DNA of 64,000 bases from Bog-756 sp963734435 (GTDB lineage: Bacteria; Actinomycetota; Acidimicrobiia; Acidimicrobiales; RAAP-2): NCBI GenBank assembly GCA_963734435.1, contig CAVTHA010000003.1:310001-374000 (forward strand), given 5' to 3'. Positions 10,138-20,067 of the stretch are shown one piece after another (the first letter of the stretch is position 1; the number at the start of each line of letters is the position of its first letter). The position numbers and the translations under genes are program-made. Below the pieces are notes generated by a model, which was not told where the DNA came from, searched no databases, and saw only the letters and a list, made by a program, of their open reading frames with translations.

Positions 10138-10620
10138 TCAGGCTTCCGTTCCGACCTCCGCCTCCGCTATCTGGGCAAACAGCCTGTTGAGGATCATGAA
10201 TTTGAGCAGCCAGAGAATCCCGAAGGCGGCGATGTTGGCCCCCACCACCAGCACCGTCCGGGCCAGATGCTGGAGGTGGTGGGCATCGGCGAAGTTGTGA
10301 GCCCACGATGAGGTAACGAGTGCAAACCCGATCCCGGTCAATGACATGACCCAAAAGGGAAGTACCTCTTTCCAGATGTGTGATCGTCCGCCTTTCTTCC
10401 AGACCCAATGCCGATTGAGGAAGTATGAGGGGATACCGGCCATCACATTGGCAAACAGGGTGCTCCACACTTCTGACCAGAGCCGAAGGACCCCGAACAC
10501 GATCGTCAAAATGACGAGCGATGTGAGGGCTGAGATGGCAGAGACCATCGTGTAGCGAACGACCTTGAGCCCTTGGGGCGTCTGACTGAGCCGCCACAGG
10601 CGAACGACGGATTCCTTCAT
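10138..10620 (-). CDS. GtrA-like small membrane protein
   Basis: A 160-residue protein with four hydrophobic segments (about 22-44, 52-66, 84-104 and 118-140) in the usual GtrA layout. VVRYTMVSAISALTSLVIL opens the first helix, and NRHWVWKKGG between helices 2 and 3 matches the typical FLNRxWVF motif. GtrA proteins are thought to move polyprenyl-phosphate-linked sugars across the inner membrane, alongside a GT2 synthase and a GT-C-type transferase; all three kinds are present nearby. The gene is divergent from the family A gene at 10743 with about 120 bases between, which should hold both promoters. Confidence 0.85.
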   Translation of the reverse strand: MKESVVRLWRLSQTPQGLKVVRYTMVSAISALTSLVILTIVFGVLRLWSEVWSTLFANVMAGIPSYFLNRHWVWKKGGRSHIWKEVLPFWVMSLTGIGFALVTSSWAHNFADAHHLQHLARTVLVVGANIAAFGILWLLKFMILNRLFAQIAEAEVGTEA

Positions 10621-10742
10621 CGCTTACAGGCTACCTCTGTCAATTTTGGTTGCGGGTGGGGTGTTTGACCCTCGGAAGATAGGGCCACCCAAGCTCCCGT
10701 GTGATCGCTCGGATCATCTGTTGTTGGATACACTCGCTCGCA

Positions 10743-12914
10743 ATGGGGCGCAGAACAGACGACTCCCTCGCAGTCACGACTCTCGAGCATCAGGACGAGC
10801 CCGCTGTACTGCCCAGAATTCCCGAGGATACAGCGCGGACGGCCGTCGGCACCAAGTCGTCGGGGGCAGAACTCGGCCGACGGCGATTTACCATTGCCGT
10901 TCTCATCGCTGGTGCTCTGACCGCCGTGCCGTTTTGTTGGATTCTGTGGAGTCTTTGGGGATCCCCCAATCTGCTTCGCACAACCACATATGAGAGCAAC
11001 TTCTACGACCTTCAAACCCGAGCCATGTTTCACGGTCACCTCTGGTTGGCCAACGGATCCATCGGTATCGAAGCTTTTGTGCATCAAGGCCATCAGTACA
11101 CGTATTTCGGGCTGTTCCCGTCTCTTCTTCGCATGCCTGTTCTCGCCATCACTCATAGTCTCGATGGCAAGCTGACCGGACCATTCATCCTCATTGCCTG
11201 GCTGGGCACCGGGCTGTTCTCTGCATTGCTGCTCTGGCGGGTGCGCGTACTTGTTCGCGGTCAGGCGGTAATGAGCCGGGCCGAAGCCACTGCGTATGGC
11301 GCGGTGATGGCCAGCATCTTGGGTGGGACGGTGTTCATGCTCCTAGCGGCGACCCCGTTCGTCTTCGACGAGGACATCGCGTGGAGTATCTGCCTGACGG
11401 TCGGCGGCCTTTTTGCGCTGCTCGGGGTGCTGGAACGACCGTCGTGGGGTCGGGTGCTTGCCAGTTTCGCACTTGTGCTGGCGGCAAACCTCGATCGGGC
11501 TACAACCGGATGGGCGTGCGCGGTGGGTGCCGTGCTGATTGCCGTCTGGTTCGGGTTGGGTCGTGGGGGCACGGAGAATCGCAGGTGGTGCATCCCGGTG
11601 CTGGCGGCGGGGCTCGTACCACTGACCGTCGCGTGCGCAGTCAACTACTCCAAGTTCGGCCTCCTCTTTGGTGTTCCCTCTGCCGAGCAGGTGTGGACGA
11701 GTGTGAATGCTTACAGGCGCCAGTTCCTCGCCGCCAATCACAATTCCGAAGTTGGCACCATCTTCGTACCGACCAACATCGTCGCATACTTGCAACCAAC
11801 CGGTATTCGGTTCTCGTCGGTCTTCCCGTTTGTCACCTTGCCGGCAGCGCCGCCCGCATCCTTGTCCGGCGTGTTGTTCGACCGAAAGTATCGGACGGCA
11901 AGCCTGCCTTCGTCCACGCCGCTCCTATTCCTCTTGGGCTGTTGGGGACTGATAACTGCCTTCAGGCGGCACCCGATCGGGAAGGTAGCGCTGACTCGCA
12001 TTCTGCTGTTGGCCGCGGGTGGAGCGGGTGCCGCCCTGCTGCTGTGGGGTTATATCGGTCCGCGGTACTTGGGGGACTTCGTGCCCTTCTTGGTGCTGGC
12101 CAGTGCGGTTGCTTTGGCGGACATCTGGCGTCGGATGGATGGTCGGAGCAGGCCGATCCGGATTGGGGTGTCGGCAGGCATTGCCCTGGTGGCTCTGTTC
12201 TCAGTCATCGCGAATATCGGTATGGCCGTTACGCCAAACGAACTGTGGAACCCGACCCAAGTCCTCAACTATGTCAAGTTCCAGAAGACCGTCAGTGACT
12301 TCACCGGCCATCCCGTGGACTCGCGTGTGATGCGAGGGAACTCATTGCCCGCGTGGGGTCCCGGGGACCAGTTATACGTGATTGGCAATTGCGATGGGCT
12401 GTACGTTTCCAATGGGGAGGACTACTCGACGATACCGAGCGACCAAATGCACCGGGCGACGTGGATGACGGTTGAACTGGGCCATCGGTTCATGCACACA
12501 TTCACTGTCACCATCAATCATCCTCAACCGGGCACGACCGATTCGCTGCCACTAGTCACAGCTGGCGCCAACACGATATCGATATCTGCGACCGGTTCAG
12601 GCGGGAATGATCAGGATCTGGTGAGGTTCACCATGTCCGGGCAGGGCCAACTCGTGCGTGGGTATTCCAAATCCTTCCACCCCGGAACCTCTCTGCGGGT
12701 GGTGGTGATCACAGACCCAGCCAAGCATCTCGTAACCGCGACTGCGAACGGGGTCACCTTTCTGTCCCGTCCATTGATCAATGGGGAACCGATCCGCGAC
12801 GACGCAGAGCATTTCAATTCCAATTCCGATCAAGCGCAGCGATCAATCTCAGTGGTGGACAAGACGGGATCCACGGCCGAACCGACTCTTTGCCAAAGTC
12901 TCATCCACCACTAG
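10743..12914 (+). CDS. Polytopic membrane protein, GT-C-like, family A (complete)
   Basis: The product is 723 residues from the ATG at 10743; a GTG at 10701 would add 14. A polar N-terminus of about 45 residues precedes a helix (AVLIAGALTAVPFCWIL), then an outer loop with YDLQTRAMFHGHLWL and YTYFGLFPSLLRMPVL, then about ten helices to near residue 510. The last 200 residues are soluble, beta-rich in appearance (TISISATGSGGNDQDLVRF, TATANGVTFLS) and probably outside the membrane, like a carbohydrate-binding or jelly-roll domain. The truncated gene at the left edge (1-898) is a paralog. Likely a surface-glycan glycosyltransferase or a related membrane enzyme; specificity unknown. Confidence 0.75.
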   Translation: MGRRTDDSLAVTTLEHQDEPAVLPRIPEDTARTAVGTKSSGAELGRRRFTIAVLIAGALTAVPFCWILWSLWGSPNLLRTTTYESNFYDLQTRAMFHGHLWLANGSIGIEAFVHQGHQYTYFGLFPSLLRMPVLAITHSLDGKLTGPFILIAWLGTGLFSALLLWRVRVLVRGQAVMSRAEATAYGAVMASILGGTVFMLLAATPFVFDEDIAWSICLTVGGLFALLGVLERPSWGRVLASFALVLAANLDRATTGWACAVGAVLIAVWFGLGRGGTENRRWCIPVLAAGLVPLTVACAVNYSKFGLLFGVPSAEQVWTSVNAYRRQFLAANHNSEVGTIFVPTNIVAYLQPTGIRFSSVFPFVTLPAAPPASLSGVLFDRKYRTASLPSSTPLLFLLGCWGLITAFRRHPIGKVALTRILLLAAGGAGAALLLWGYIGPRYLGDFVPFLVLASAVALADIWRRMDGRSRPIRIGVSAGIALVALFSVIANIGMAVTPNELWNPTQVLNYVKFQKTVSDFTGHPVDSRVMRGNSLPAWGPGDQLYVIGNCDGLYVSNGEDYSTIPSDQMHRATWMTVELGHRFMHTFTVTINHPQPGTTDSLPLVTAGANTISISATGSGGNDQDLVRFTMSGQGQLVRGYSKSFHPGTSLRVVVITDPAKHLVTATANGVTFLSRPLINGEPIRDDAEHFNSNSDQAQRSISVVDKTGSTAEPTLCQSLIHH

Positions 12915-13328
12915 CCAGGAACCGCCACAATGAACTGGTCAAACTCTGAGTCGCCCGGTCACGGGGCGAAGGGGCGACTCAAGTGCAACATGGATGTGTC
13001 TGGGGCGGCACGATACCTCGATATGGCGTCATCGAAGCGCTCTATGAAGTCGGAACCGTAGACCCGTTCTCGTCCGTGGACGAGCAGAATCGGCTCATGG
13101 CCAGCCCGGACAATTGATCGTAGGTGTCGGTCGCGAGGCATCAGTGGTCGGCGGCGGTCGTCGATGCATGCCAGAGGTGGTGACTGATGGGGTCGGAGAC
13201 CCCATGCCCAGCTACAGCGCAATGAGCGGTTCCGGTTCGCTCCGACCCAAGTCTGGCGCGCTGAACCTAGCCGCCGATTGCGACTTACATCTACGGCCAG
13301 CATCGATCACCCGTGCAACACTTACGGA
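12915..13328. other. Intergenic stretch with a perfect hairpin
   Basis: 414 bases between two plus-strand membrane-protein genes. A minus-strand frame ending at 12959 has a fairly protein-like C-terminus (HGRERVYGSDFIERFDDA) but I cannot place it in a family; it may be another relic. The stretch includes the hairpin at 13187-13205. Confidence 0.4.
13187..13205. repeat. Perfect 8-bp inverted repeat with 3-base loop
   Basis: ATGGGGTC-GGA-GACCCCAT can form a stable GC-rich stem. No T-run follows on either side, so it is not an obvious intrinsic terminator; it could slow transcription or bind a protein upstream of the family B gene. Confidence 0.5.
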
Positions 13329-14906
13329 GTGTCTCAAACACGGTCGCAGGACGATGGGGGATCGCCGACCGGCGGGTCCGCTACCCCTGTCCATCCGAAT
13401 ACACCATCGGTGTCCACCACGGGTGATGACCGATCGACGGCGTCGGCTCCTTGGCCACGGTGGACCGACGGTGTCGCCGCCGTCATCGTCGCTGGGGCTA
13501 TCGCTGCCTTCTTTTGGCAGATCCATCACTACGGCGTCAACGCCGTCTACGCGGACCAATGGGACAATGTCACGGTTGTCAGCCACTCATACTCGGGCAC
13601 GCTCAGCTTCGCTACGTTGTGGGCGCAGCACAATGAGAACCGAATTCTGGTCCCGAATCTCATCGTGGTCGGCCTGGCCCATCTGACGCGATACAACATC
13701 ATGGCTCAGTTGTATCTGAGCGCGGTGATGACGGTGGGGGCAAGCGGATTGCTTCTATGGGCCCACCAACGACGGTCGAGGGCGACGCCGTGGTTGCTGT
13801 ACTGCCCCGTAGTCCTGATGCTCCTCTCGTTCGTGCAGTATGGGAATACGTTGTCCGGCTTTCAACTGGCCTGGTGCCTGGTCATGTTGGCGCTGGCCAC
13901 TGCCGTGTTCTTCCTTGACGTTCCCACCCTCGGTTGGCCGATCCTTGCGTGCGCAATTGCGGCTGCGGTGGTGGGTAGCTTCTCGTCACTGCAGGGTCTG
14001 CTGATTTGGCCGGCCGGTCTCGTGCTGCTGTACCACCGGCGCCGTCCCCGCCGCCTTGTCGGCGGGTGGGTAGTGGCGGCGGTGGTGACTACTGCCCTCT
14101 ACTTCCACGGCTATGACTCCCATCAGGGAGTAGTTGGTGGTTACGGTTATTCGCTCTCGCATCCCATAGCGGCGGCGAAGTTCTTCCTACTCGCCATCGG
14201 CGATGTCGTTGGAGTTGTCCAGCCGACCTCAGACACCACCGCGGTGATCGTGCTTGGATGTGTGATTTTTGTCATTGCCGTGGCGGTGTTGCTTGTGTAC
14301 GGCATTCGTCGCAATACGAGCGGGGCCAGCCCGATCGGCATCAGTCTCATCTGTTTCGGGTTGCTGTTCGCCGGGACAATCACCGAGGGTCGTGCTGGGT
14401 TCGGGTTGTGGGCAGCTGGCGAGTCTCGCTACGCGACCTTTGACCTGTTGATCCCGGTCGGTTGCTACTTGGCATTGCTCGAACGACCGGCGTGGCTGCC
14501 TGCGAGTATTCGCCCCACAAAGGGACTCTCGCTACGTGACGATGGAGAGGTCACCTCCGCCCGCCGGTCCTTCGAGCCCAGCCGTGCTCGTGGCGCCATG
14601 GTGATCGTACTGATGAGGGTGGCTCTGGCCGGCGCCATCGGCCTGCAGATCGTGCTCGGCTTGGCGAACGGCCTTTCCGGGAGCCAGGCGGCGCAGCAAT
14701 TCCTGTTCCGATCGGCGGACGTCCTTGTGAACATCGACCGAGCGCAGGACTCACAGGTCCAGTACTGCCTCTCGCCTTTCGAGAGCCCAGGTGAGGTTCG
14801 TCGGCAGGCTGCGTTCCTCAAAGAACACGGGCTCGCCGTATTCGGAGGCCAGGAAGAAACGAAATATGCCAAAGAGGGACTGAAGCCCAGTCTGTCGTGT
14901 GCGTAG
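13329..14906 (+). CDS. Family B polytopic membrane protein (intact)
   Basis: The start is taken as GTG 13329, with GGAG just before it, because this gives an N-terminal tail of about 48 residues like that of the paralog at 6914-8409. The product is about 525 residues. A first helix (GVAAVIVAGAIAAFFW) is followed by the family signature DQWDNVTVVSHSY...LWAQHNENRIL, then about ten more helices, including SFSSLQGLLIWPAGLVLLY and FDLLIPVGCYLALL. The C-terminal 80 residues are soluble. It resembles GT-C-type membrane glycosyltransferases in layout but I know no characterised member. It is flanked by the family A gene upstream and decayed family C sequence downstream. Confidence 0.75.
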   Translation: MSQTRSQDDGGSPTGGSATPVHPNTPSVSTTGDDRSTASAPWPRWTDGVAAVIVAGAIAAFFWQIHHYGVNAVYADQWDNVTVVSHSYSGTLSFATLWAQHNENRILVPNLIVVGLAHLTRYNIMAQLYLSAVMTVGASGLLLWAHQRRSRATPWLLYCPVVLMLLSFVQYGNTLSGFQLAWCLVMLALATAVFFLDVPTLGWPILACAIAAAVVGSFSSLQGLLIWPAGLVLLYHRRRPRRLVGGWVVAAVVTTALYFHGYDSHQGVVGGYGYSLSHPIAAAKFFLLAIGDVVGVVQPTSDTTAVIVLGCVIFVIAVAVLLVYGIRRNTSGASPIGISLICFGLLFAGTITEGRAGFGLWAAGESRYATFDLLIPVGCYLALLERPAWLPASIRPTKGLSLRDDGEVTSARRSFEPSRARGAMVIVLMRVALAGAIGLQIVLGLANGLSGSQAAQQFLFRSADVLVNIDRAQDSQVQYCLSPFESPGEVRRQAAFLKEHGLAVFGGQEETKYAKEGLKPSLSCA

Positions 14907-15289
14907 GAATGTCCTGGCTGGACAGCACCCGGTGGGCGGATTGACGGTTTTCATCATCTCAAATTGTGACGCTTCAGGCCTTTCTATGTCGTGCGATCAA
15001 GGCATCCGATGCCGCCGGCAATCAAAACGGGGCCACTGGACGAGCACTGCTGTGAGTAAATAGATCGCGGAGCGCTAGAGCTCGGATTGTCGGGTTCGTG
15101 CCACGTTGGAAAGTTCGGGGTCTGACGGGGCCTCGTCACACCGGGCAGCAGATACGAACCCTGAGTCAGGCGGGCGGTCCAGGGATGTTGGTGCCCACCC
15201 GGGAGGGATCAGGCGTAGACCTTGGTGTCCGAGTTACCGAGGGGCTTCAGCGAACAGCGAAACACCTGCTTGTGATGAGAGTGAAGGTT
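14907..15289. other. Non-coding stretch, about 380 bases
   Basis: Lies between the end of the family B gene and the C-terminal end of the family C relic, which are convergent. No gene, terminator hairpin or RNA is evident. Confidence 0.35.
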
Positions 15290-16591
15290 GCGCGTGGCCA
15301 AGGACGCTGGGGCTATGAATTCCCGTGGGAGCTCGGTGGCTGCGAAGCTCCATGGCGAGAGCCCATACCGAGAAACCTATCGAACTCGGGCCACGGATGA
15401 CGTGCAGTCGCTGACGGAAGGCTGCCAGAATCGCAGAGGGACGCCCCGGCGGCGTCCAGGACGACGGATAGATGGCGATCAGATGATCGGTCGGCCAAGG
15501 TGCGTTTGGCGCAGCGATGAGCTCTGATTGCCTTGTTGAGGGTGGATCCCCAGATGGAAGGGCCGGAGTGCGGAGTAGTCAGGATTCGTCATCAACGGGG
15601 GCATGGATGATGGGCTGTGACACCGTTGTCCAGGGATGGTCGACCAAATACTTGAGGATAATGGCCGGCCATTTCGATCTGCCCACCTTTCAAGTCCGGG
15701 CATCTCGGCAAGACTATATTCGGCATACGGATCGGCGAAGGGCCACATTGACCGACGGGATCCACAGTAAAGGGTGGGGGAATCTTGATGACTGTAGTCG
15801 GCAGGCCATGGTTGCGGAGATAGGACATCTCCCCGGGATTGGAGATGGCACGAAACTGGATGAGGCCCGGTAACTGGACCTCGGAGGATTGGTGCCGCTA
15901 TCCCTGTCGGCGACAGTCAAGGTCTGAACACCGTTGCGGGCACCAGTTCCGATCAAAACGACTCAGGCGCCTCCGATGAGCTCCCGACGACGCGTCTGTC
16001 TGACCGACGCCAAGCAGGAAGATAATGGCTACCTCGAGAGCGGCAACTATGAACGCTTGCACCTGACGAGTAAACGTCCAGACCACGGTCACGAGCAGGA
16101 ACGCAACAACAGCCCGCATGTCCATTCGACGAGCGAGGGCCAGGAAGCGAGCGTAGCCGGTTAGCGAGATGGCGATCGATTCGCTAGTACGATCCGATAC
16201 CACTGCAGGATCGCCACGGTAAGCGGATCAAGGGACCACGACCTGTGCCGCCAGACGAATGATTCCAGTATGTAGTCCGGCCGAGCTGCACGGTGGGTAG
16301 CGATCCAGACTGCGCCGATCAAGCTTGAAGGGCGACCTGCCGCAAGTTTCCCCCAACGACAAAGACCTCGGGAATGTCATGGACGTTGACGAAAAAGCTC
16401 ACCGGCAGTACGCAGCCATGTGTGGAGTTGTCGTCCTGGGGGTTCGCAGCCCAACTGAGTGTCAGGTAAGCAACGGCGAAGGCCGCGTAGCAGATGACGG
16501 ACACCGAGTTGATCCGCGCCCACTGACCGATCGGAGCCCTCCTTCGGTTGCTGAGGAGGCTGCTGTTGCCAACTCGCTCTCCACTAACCAC
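15290..16591 (-). pseudogene. Decayed full-length copy of the family C membrane protein
   Basis: Reading the minus strand from an ATG at 16591, pieces in changing frames follow the whole length of the intact protein at 20883-22430. NSVSVICYAAFAVAYLTLSW matches NSASIFCYCVFAIAYLSLSW; VVAFLLVTVVWTFTRQ matches LVAFLLAVMLWTFTRQ; PGEMSYLRNHGLP matches PGEMRYLWNHGLP; ADPYAEYSLAEMPGLERWA matches GNPFAEYRIAADPEFKRWA; KYLVDHPWTTVSQ matches KYLVSHPWPTVSQ; and ELPREFIAPASLA matches DLPREFIAAAVLA near 15300. There are many frameshifts and substitutions, so this is an old, dead copy in opposite orientation to the live one. Confidence 0.75.
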
Positions 16592-16651
16592 GCATGTCGC
16601 CCCATTTGCATCGAACGCTCACTGACACCCACCGCGAATCCCTTCTGTTGA

Positions 16652-17512
16652 ATGAGCATTGTGGAACTCAATCATCAAGAACCAGATCGTAGGCAGTGGA
16701 GCGTTGCCCAACATATCGACGTGGCCACAGCCAATGTCAACTGGCGAGACCAGTATGGGCCGGACGTCATTCACATGAACTCGATCGAGTACGACGGGAA
16801 CGGAGGGATCATCTTCAGTGTCCCGCCACCTCGAGCGCGGCATCTATCGCATAGGACATGGCCACTGGCGGCATCACGTGGAAACTCGGCGGTGAGCCCC
16901 ACCCCGCAGACCCTCAAGGTCGTCGGGGACCAGTATCTCGACGCAGGAGGACAGCTGTTCTCCGGCCAACATGACGCCCGGCTCCAACCCGACGAGTCAT
17001 TGACCTTGCACGACAACGGCAGCAGGGCCAATCGAGCGCCGCGTGCTCTCCGCTTTACCATCGACATGTCCACTTACACGGCTACTGAGGTCGAGCAGGT
17101 CACCGACCCCCGTGCTCCAACATCTCCTTATACGGGGAGCGTCGAAAAGCTGCCCGCCGGAAATTGGGTGGCTGACTGGGGCGGCGGCGATTTCACAACA
17201 GAACTAAGCCCGCAAGGCGTTCCGCAGATCACCATCACCTACCCTGGCTACTTCTCCTACCGAGCGGCGCAGGTGTCCGCATCGGTCAATGCCTTACGCC
17301 GGGGCATGGACGCCATGGTGCCGACTCTTAGCGGGGTTCCGTTACCGGCACCGAACCCATTGGCCGCAGCAAACGCATCCACCAATGTGAGCACTGGAGC
17401 CGCCAGTCCTGCGTCCCACCATCGAGGACGTCTAGGCAGAGGGCAGCGGCGCGCCAGGGTAGAGGGTGCCAACCATCGCGGTTGGCGGGCGGGTACATTC
17501 GGGCCCGCCTAG
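16652..17512 (+). pseudogene. Arylsulfotransferase (ASST) C-terminal fragment
   Basis: The open frame has 286 codons but only part is a real protein. VIHMNSIEYDGNGGIIFS matches the conserved core of bacterial arylsulfotransferases, and TLKVVGDQYLDAGGQLFSGQHDARL, DNGSRANRAPRALRF and DFTTELSPQGVPQITITYP follow in order. Between about 16820 and 16910 the reading is out of frame; the expected RHLERGIYRI and DMATGGITWKLGGEPHP lie in the other two frames. The N-terminal half of a normal ASST (400-500 residues, usually exported) is missing. The fragment is wedged between two relics of family C. It once would have moved sulfate groups between phenolic or glycan acceptors. Confidence 0.65.
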
Positions 17513-17736
17513 CGTCGGCGATTTACTATCACGATCGCCCAAACAGCTGCGAAGGCCAAGCATGCAACCCATGTAGCCCACGCGAGGGCTCGCCGCAATG
17601 CCGATGCGAGGTACAGCCCAATTGCGATCACGAGTAATACCACGAGGTAGATCGGATCGGATGACTCTGGCCGTCCGGAGGGCCGTTGTCCGCTGGAGTT
17701 GAACTCAAATCTACGAAGAGGAACGTAGATGCTCAT
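17509..17736 (-). pseudogene. C-terminal fragment of a second dead family C copy
   Basis: The 75-residue frame matches the late part of the protein at 20883-22430. PSGRPESSDPIYLVVL matches PSGPPRSSDPIYLVVL, and ALAWATWVACLAFAAVWAIVI matches RLSRACWVAALAVVFVAIWGLVI. It stops after NRRR, before the PREF motif, and nothing upstream of 17736 matches. The relic at 15290-16591 already has this segment, so this is a separate copy. Confidence 0.7.
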
Positions 17737-17823
17737 TGCGGGAGCGCTAGAGCTGACCTACTCCCTTGGGTCGATTGGATCTGGAGAACCATTGACGACA
17801 TGAACCGAGTCTGAAGGTATTGG

Positions 17824-19887
17824 TCAAGTATTTGGTACCAATACCGATCTGAGTAAGGCTGTTATCTCCGGTTCCATCATTCGAGTGGCTCCGAAGAGCA
17901 GATGGTTGGTATCTCCATAAATCAGCTGATTGTGCAGCTCCAACGGACAACCCGTTCGGTTGCAGAGTATGCCATCGGGATCAAACACCGGTACTTTCGC
18001 GTGGGCAAAGACGGCACGCTCACCATCGATGAGCGGGCGGCCGGGTGACAAGGCGGTACTGAGTGACGGTTCGCAGGCGGCGATCGATCCCGTCTGAGAG
18101 ACACATTCTGCAGGATCGTAGGGAAGGGTGGGATTGTCCATGATCACCGCAGGTCGAATCCCTTGTACCCGCATTTCCTCTACGAACTCAATCACTGCGG
18201 CCTTCCAGAGCACCACCTGCTCGGGCACGGGTGGCACGTTTCCGTTCTTGTCCGTGATCAGACCCAGATATTGACCATCGTGTTCCGATAGCACCACTGC
18301 CCGCGGCTTCAGCTCACTCAAGAGGTGAAGACCTGCCTTTCGGAATGCCAAACACTGAGCAGTATCAACAGGCCCATTTGCTAGCGGTCGCACCGTCACA
18401 GGGATAAAGGGGCATCCCGGCTCGGCAATCTGGACAACCCGTACATTCAGCTTCGACCCGACCTCGCTCATCGCATTGAACCAGGTTCCGGCGTGTGAAT
18501 CACCTACGAGGGCGACAACCGTCTTGCTGGCCGTGTCGCCGCCGGCACAGTAGTGGGTGCCATCTGGTGCGGTGAGCGTCGTACAGACCGCGAAGAAGTG
18601 CCTGAAGGCAAGGTTCTTGGCGTTGGTGAAGGACGTCGGGGTTCGCTGCGAAGCCAGTATCCACGTTCCTCCGGCCACGGCCAGCACGACCAAGGTGATG
18701 ACTGCTCCAACCAGATATGTCCTGCGAGCCGAGCGGACCAATGACGCACGGAATCGCACCGGATTCTCAACGAGCGAAAACACAACGTACGCGACGCCTA
18801 AGGATACGATCGAGGCGAGTACCCGCACACTCACCGCATCATCGTTCAGTGCCAAGACGGTGAGGACGATGAAGGGCCAGTGCCAGAGATACCACGAGTA
18901 GGAGATCCGGCCCGTCCATGTCATCGGTGATGAGCCCAGAAACCGCCCCAGAACGGTAGGCCGTGGTAGGCGAGAGCGTTGACCCGACACGATCAGCAGT
19001 GCCGTGCCTACAACGGGGAGAACTGCGTTGAGACCGGGGTAGGGGGTAAAGCTGTCGAAGCTCACCGTGGCGTAGGCAAGCAGGGCGAGACCGACTGCTC
19101 CGGTGCAGATGCTGCGGACGCGGGTCAAGACCTCGGGCAGGGCGACGCATGCCAATAGCCCACCGATCGCGAATTCCCAGGCTCGAGTGGGGAGGCTGAA
19201 AAAGGCCCATGGGCTCCCGGCGTCGGTCCATCGCCAATTGAGGGCAAATGAAGCGACAAGCAGAATGGAGAAGAATGGCAGAGCGAGGCTGCGGACGGAG
19301 CGCCCGAACCTTCGGCCGACGACTAGCGCGACGAAGACAACGAATGGCCAGACCAAATAGAATTGTTCCTCCACTCCAAGAGACCACGTGTGGAGGAAGG
19401 GGCTCTTGTTGATGCTCGGGGCAAAATAGTTTTGAGCATTTGTCGCGAAGAGGATGTTCGAGACGTAGAGAGCGGAAGCCCCTCCTTGTTTTGCGATGTT
19501 GAGTGTGTCGAATGGCGCGAAGATGAAGTAGCTGAACGCGAGGGTCGCCACGATCATGATGGCAAGAGCGGGGACTAAGCGACGAATTCGCCTTGCCCAA
19601 AACTCTCTGAAGCGAATGGTGCCCCGTACGGTGGACTCGTCCAGAAGATTGCGCGTGATCAGAAAACCAGAGATGACGAAGAAGACGTCGACACCTATGA
19701 ATCCGCCACTGAAGCCAGGAAGACCGGCGTGGTAGGCAACAATTAGGAGTATTGCGATGGCGCGGAGGCCTTCGATGTCGGGGCGATATCTCTCCGATGA
19801 GGAAGGCAAGGGGGCCGTCGACGAGGGTTTTTGGGGCACACTGGGATCGAGCGGATCCAGATGCGCGTTTTCTAGGGTATCGGCCAT
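17824..19887 (-). CDS. Acyltransferase-3 / SGNH O-acetyltransferase (OafA-like)
   Basis: A large inner-membrane O-acyltransferase of about 687 residues. RYRPDIEGLRAIAILLIVAYH with GFIGVDVFFVISGFLIT opens the ten-helix acyltransferase-3 domain; LHTWSLGVEEQFYLVWP is its other hallmark. The C-terminal third is an extracytoplasmic SGNH domain starting VVALVGDSHAGTW and ending with GDTNHLLFGATRMMEP (catalytic Asp-x-x-His-type block DTNH). Such proteins acetylate surface polysaccharide or lipid sugars. The ATG at 19887 is chosen; ATG 19941 is possible. The open frame continues to 20097, but that part overlaps the IS-like end at 20068 and is not likely native. Two relatives are at 46975 and 53099. 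Confidence 0.88.
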   Translation of the reverse strand: MADTLENAHLDPLDPSVPQKPSSTAPLPSSSERYRPDIEGLRAIAILLIVAYHAGLPGFSGGFIGVDVFFVISGFLITRNLLDESTVRGTIRFREFWARRIRRLVPALAIMIVATLAFSYFIFAPFDTLNIAKQGGASALYVSNILFATNAQNYFAPSINKSPFLHTWSLGVEEQFYLVWPFVVFVALVVGRRFGRSVRSLALPFFSILLVASFALNWRWTDAGSPWAFFSLPTRAWEFAIGGLLACVALPEVLTRVRSICTGAVGLALLAYATVSFDSFTPYPGLNAVLPVVGTALLIVSGQRSRLPRPTVLGRFLGSSPMTWTGRISYSWYLWHWPFIVLTVLALNDDAVSVRVLASIVSLGVAYVVFSLVENPVRFRASLVRSARRTYLVGAVITLVVLAVAGGTWILASQRTPTSFTNAKNLAFRHFFAVCTTLTAPDGTHYCAGGDTASKTVVALVGDSHAGTWFNAMSEVGSKLNVRVVQIAEPGCPFIPVTVRPLANGPVDTAQCLAFRKAGLHLLSELKPRAVVLSEHDGQYLGLITDKNGNVPPVPEQVVLWKAAVIEFVEEMRVQGIRPAVIMDNPTLPYDPAECVSQTGSIAACEPSLSTALSPGRPLIDGERAVFAHAKVPVFDPDGILCNRTGCPLELHNQLIYGDTNHLLFGATRMMEPEITALLRSVLVPNT

Positions 19888-20067
19888 GTGCGGTCCGGAG
19901 ATTGAATTGTCGGACGCGCCGGTGCTCGTTGTTCCGGACATACCGGAGGCGCAGTTTAGAGGCGAGGAACCGGGAAAGGGAGGTCGAGGCCCTAGGCACC
20001 GGCTCGGATTCGGACTCACTCGGAGATAGCAGTCCATCTCGAAAAGTCGGAGGTCTCGCGCCCCTGG

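Noticed and set aside
9737..10597. A 286-codon minus-strand frame over the GtrA gene
   Set aside because: It overlaps the clear GtrA gene in another frame and shows no motif; long extra frames are common in GC-rich DNA.
15069..17754. The 14-mer GGAGCGCTAGAGCT at 15069-15082 and 17741-17754, next to both family C relics
   Set aside because: In 64 kb several 14-base matches are expected by chance, and the flanks do not match.
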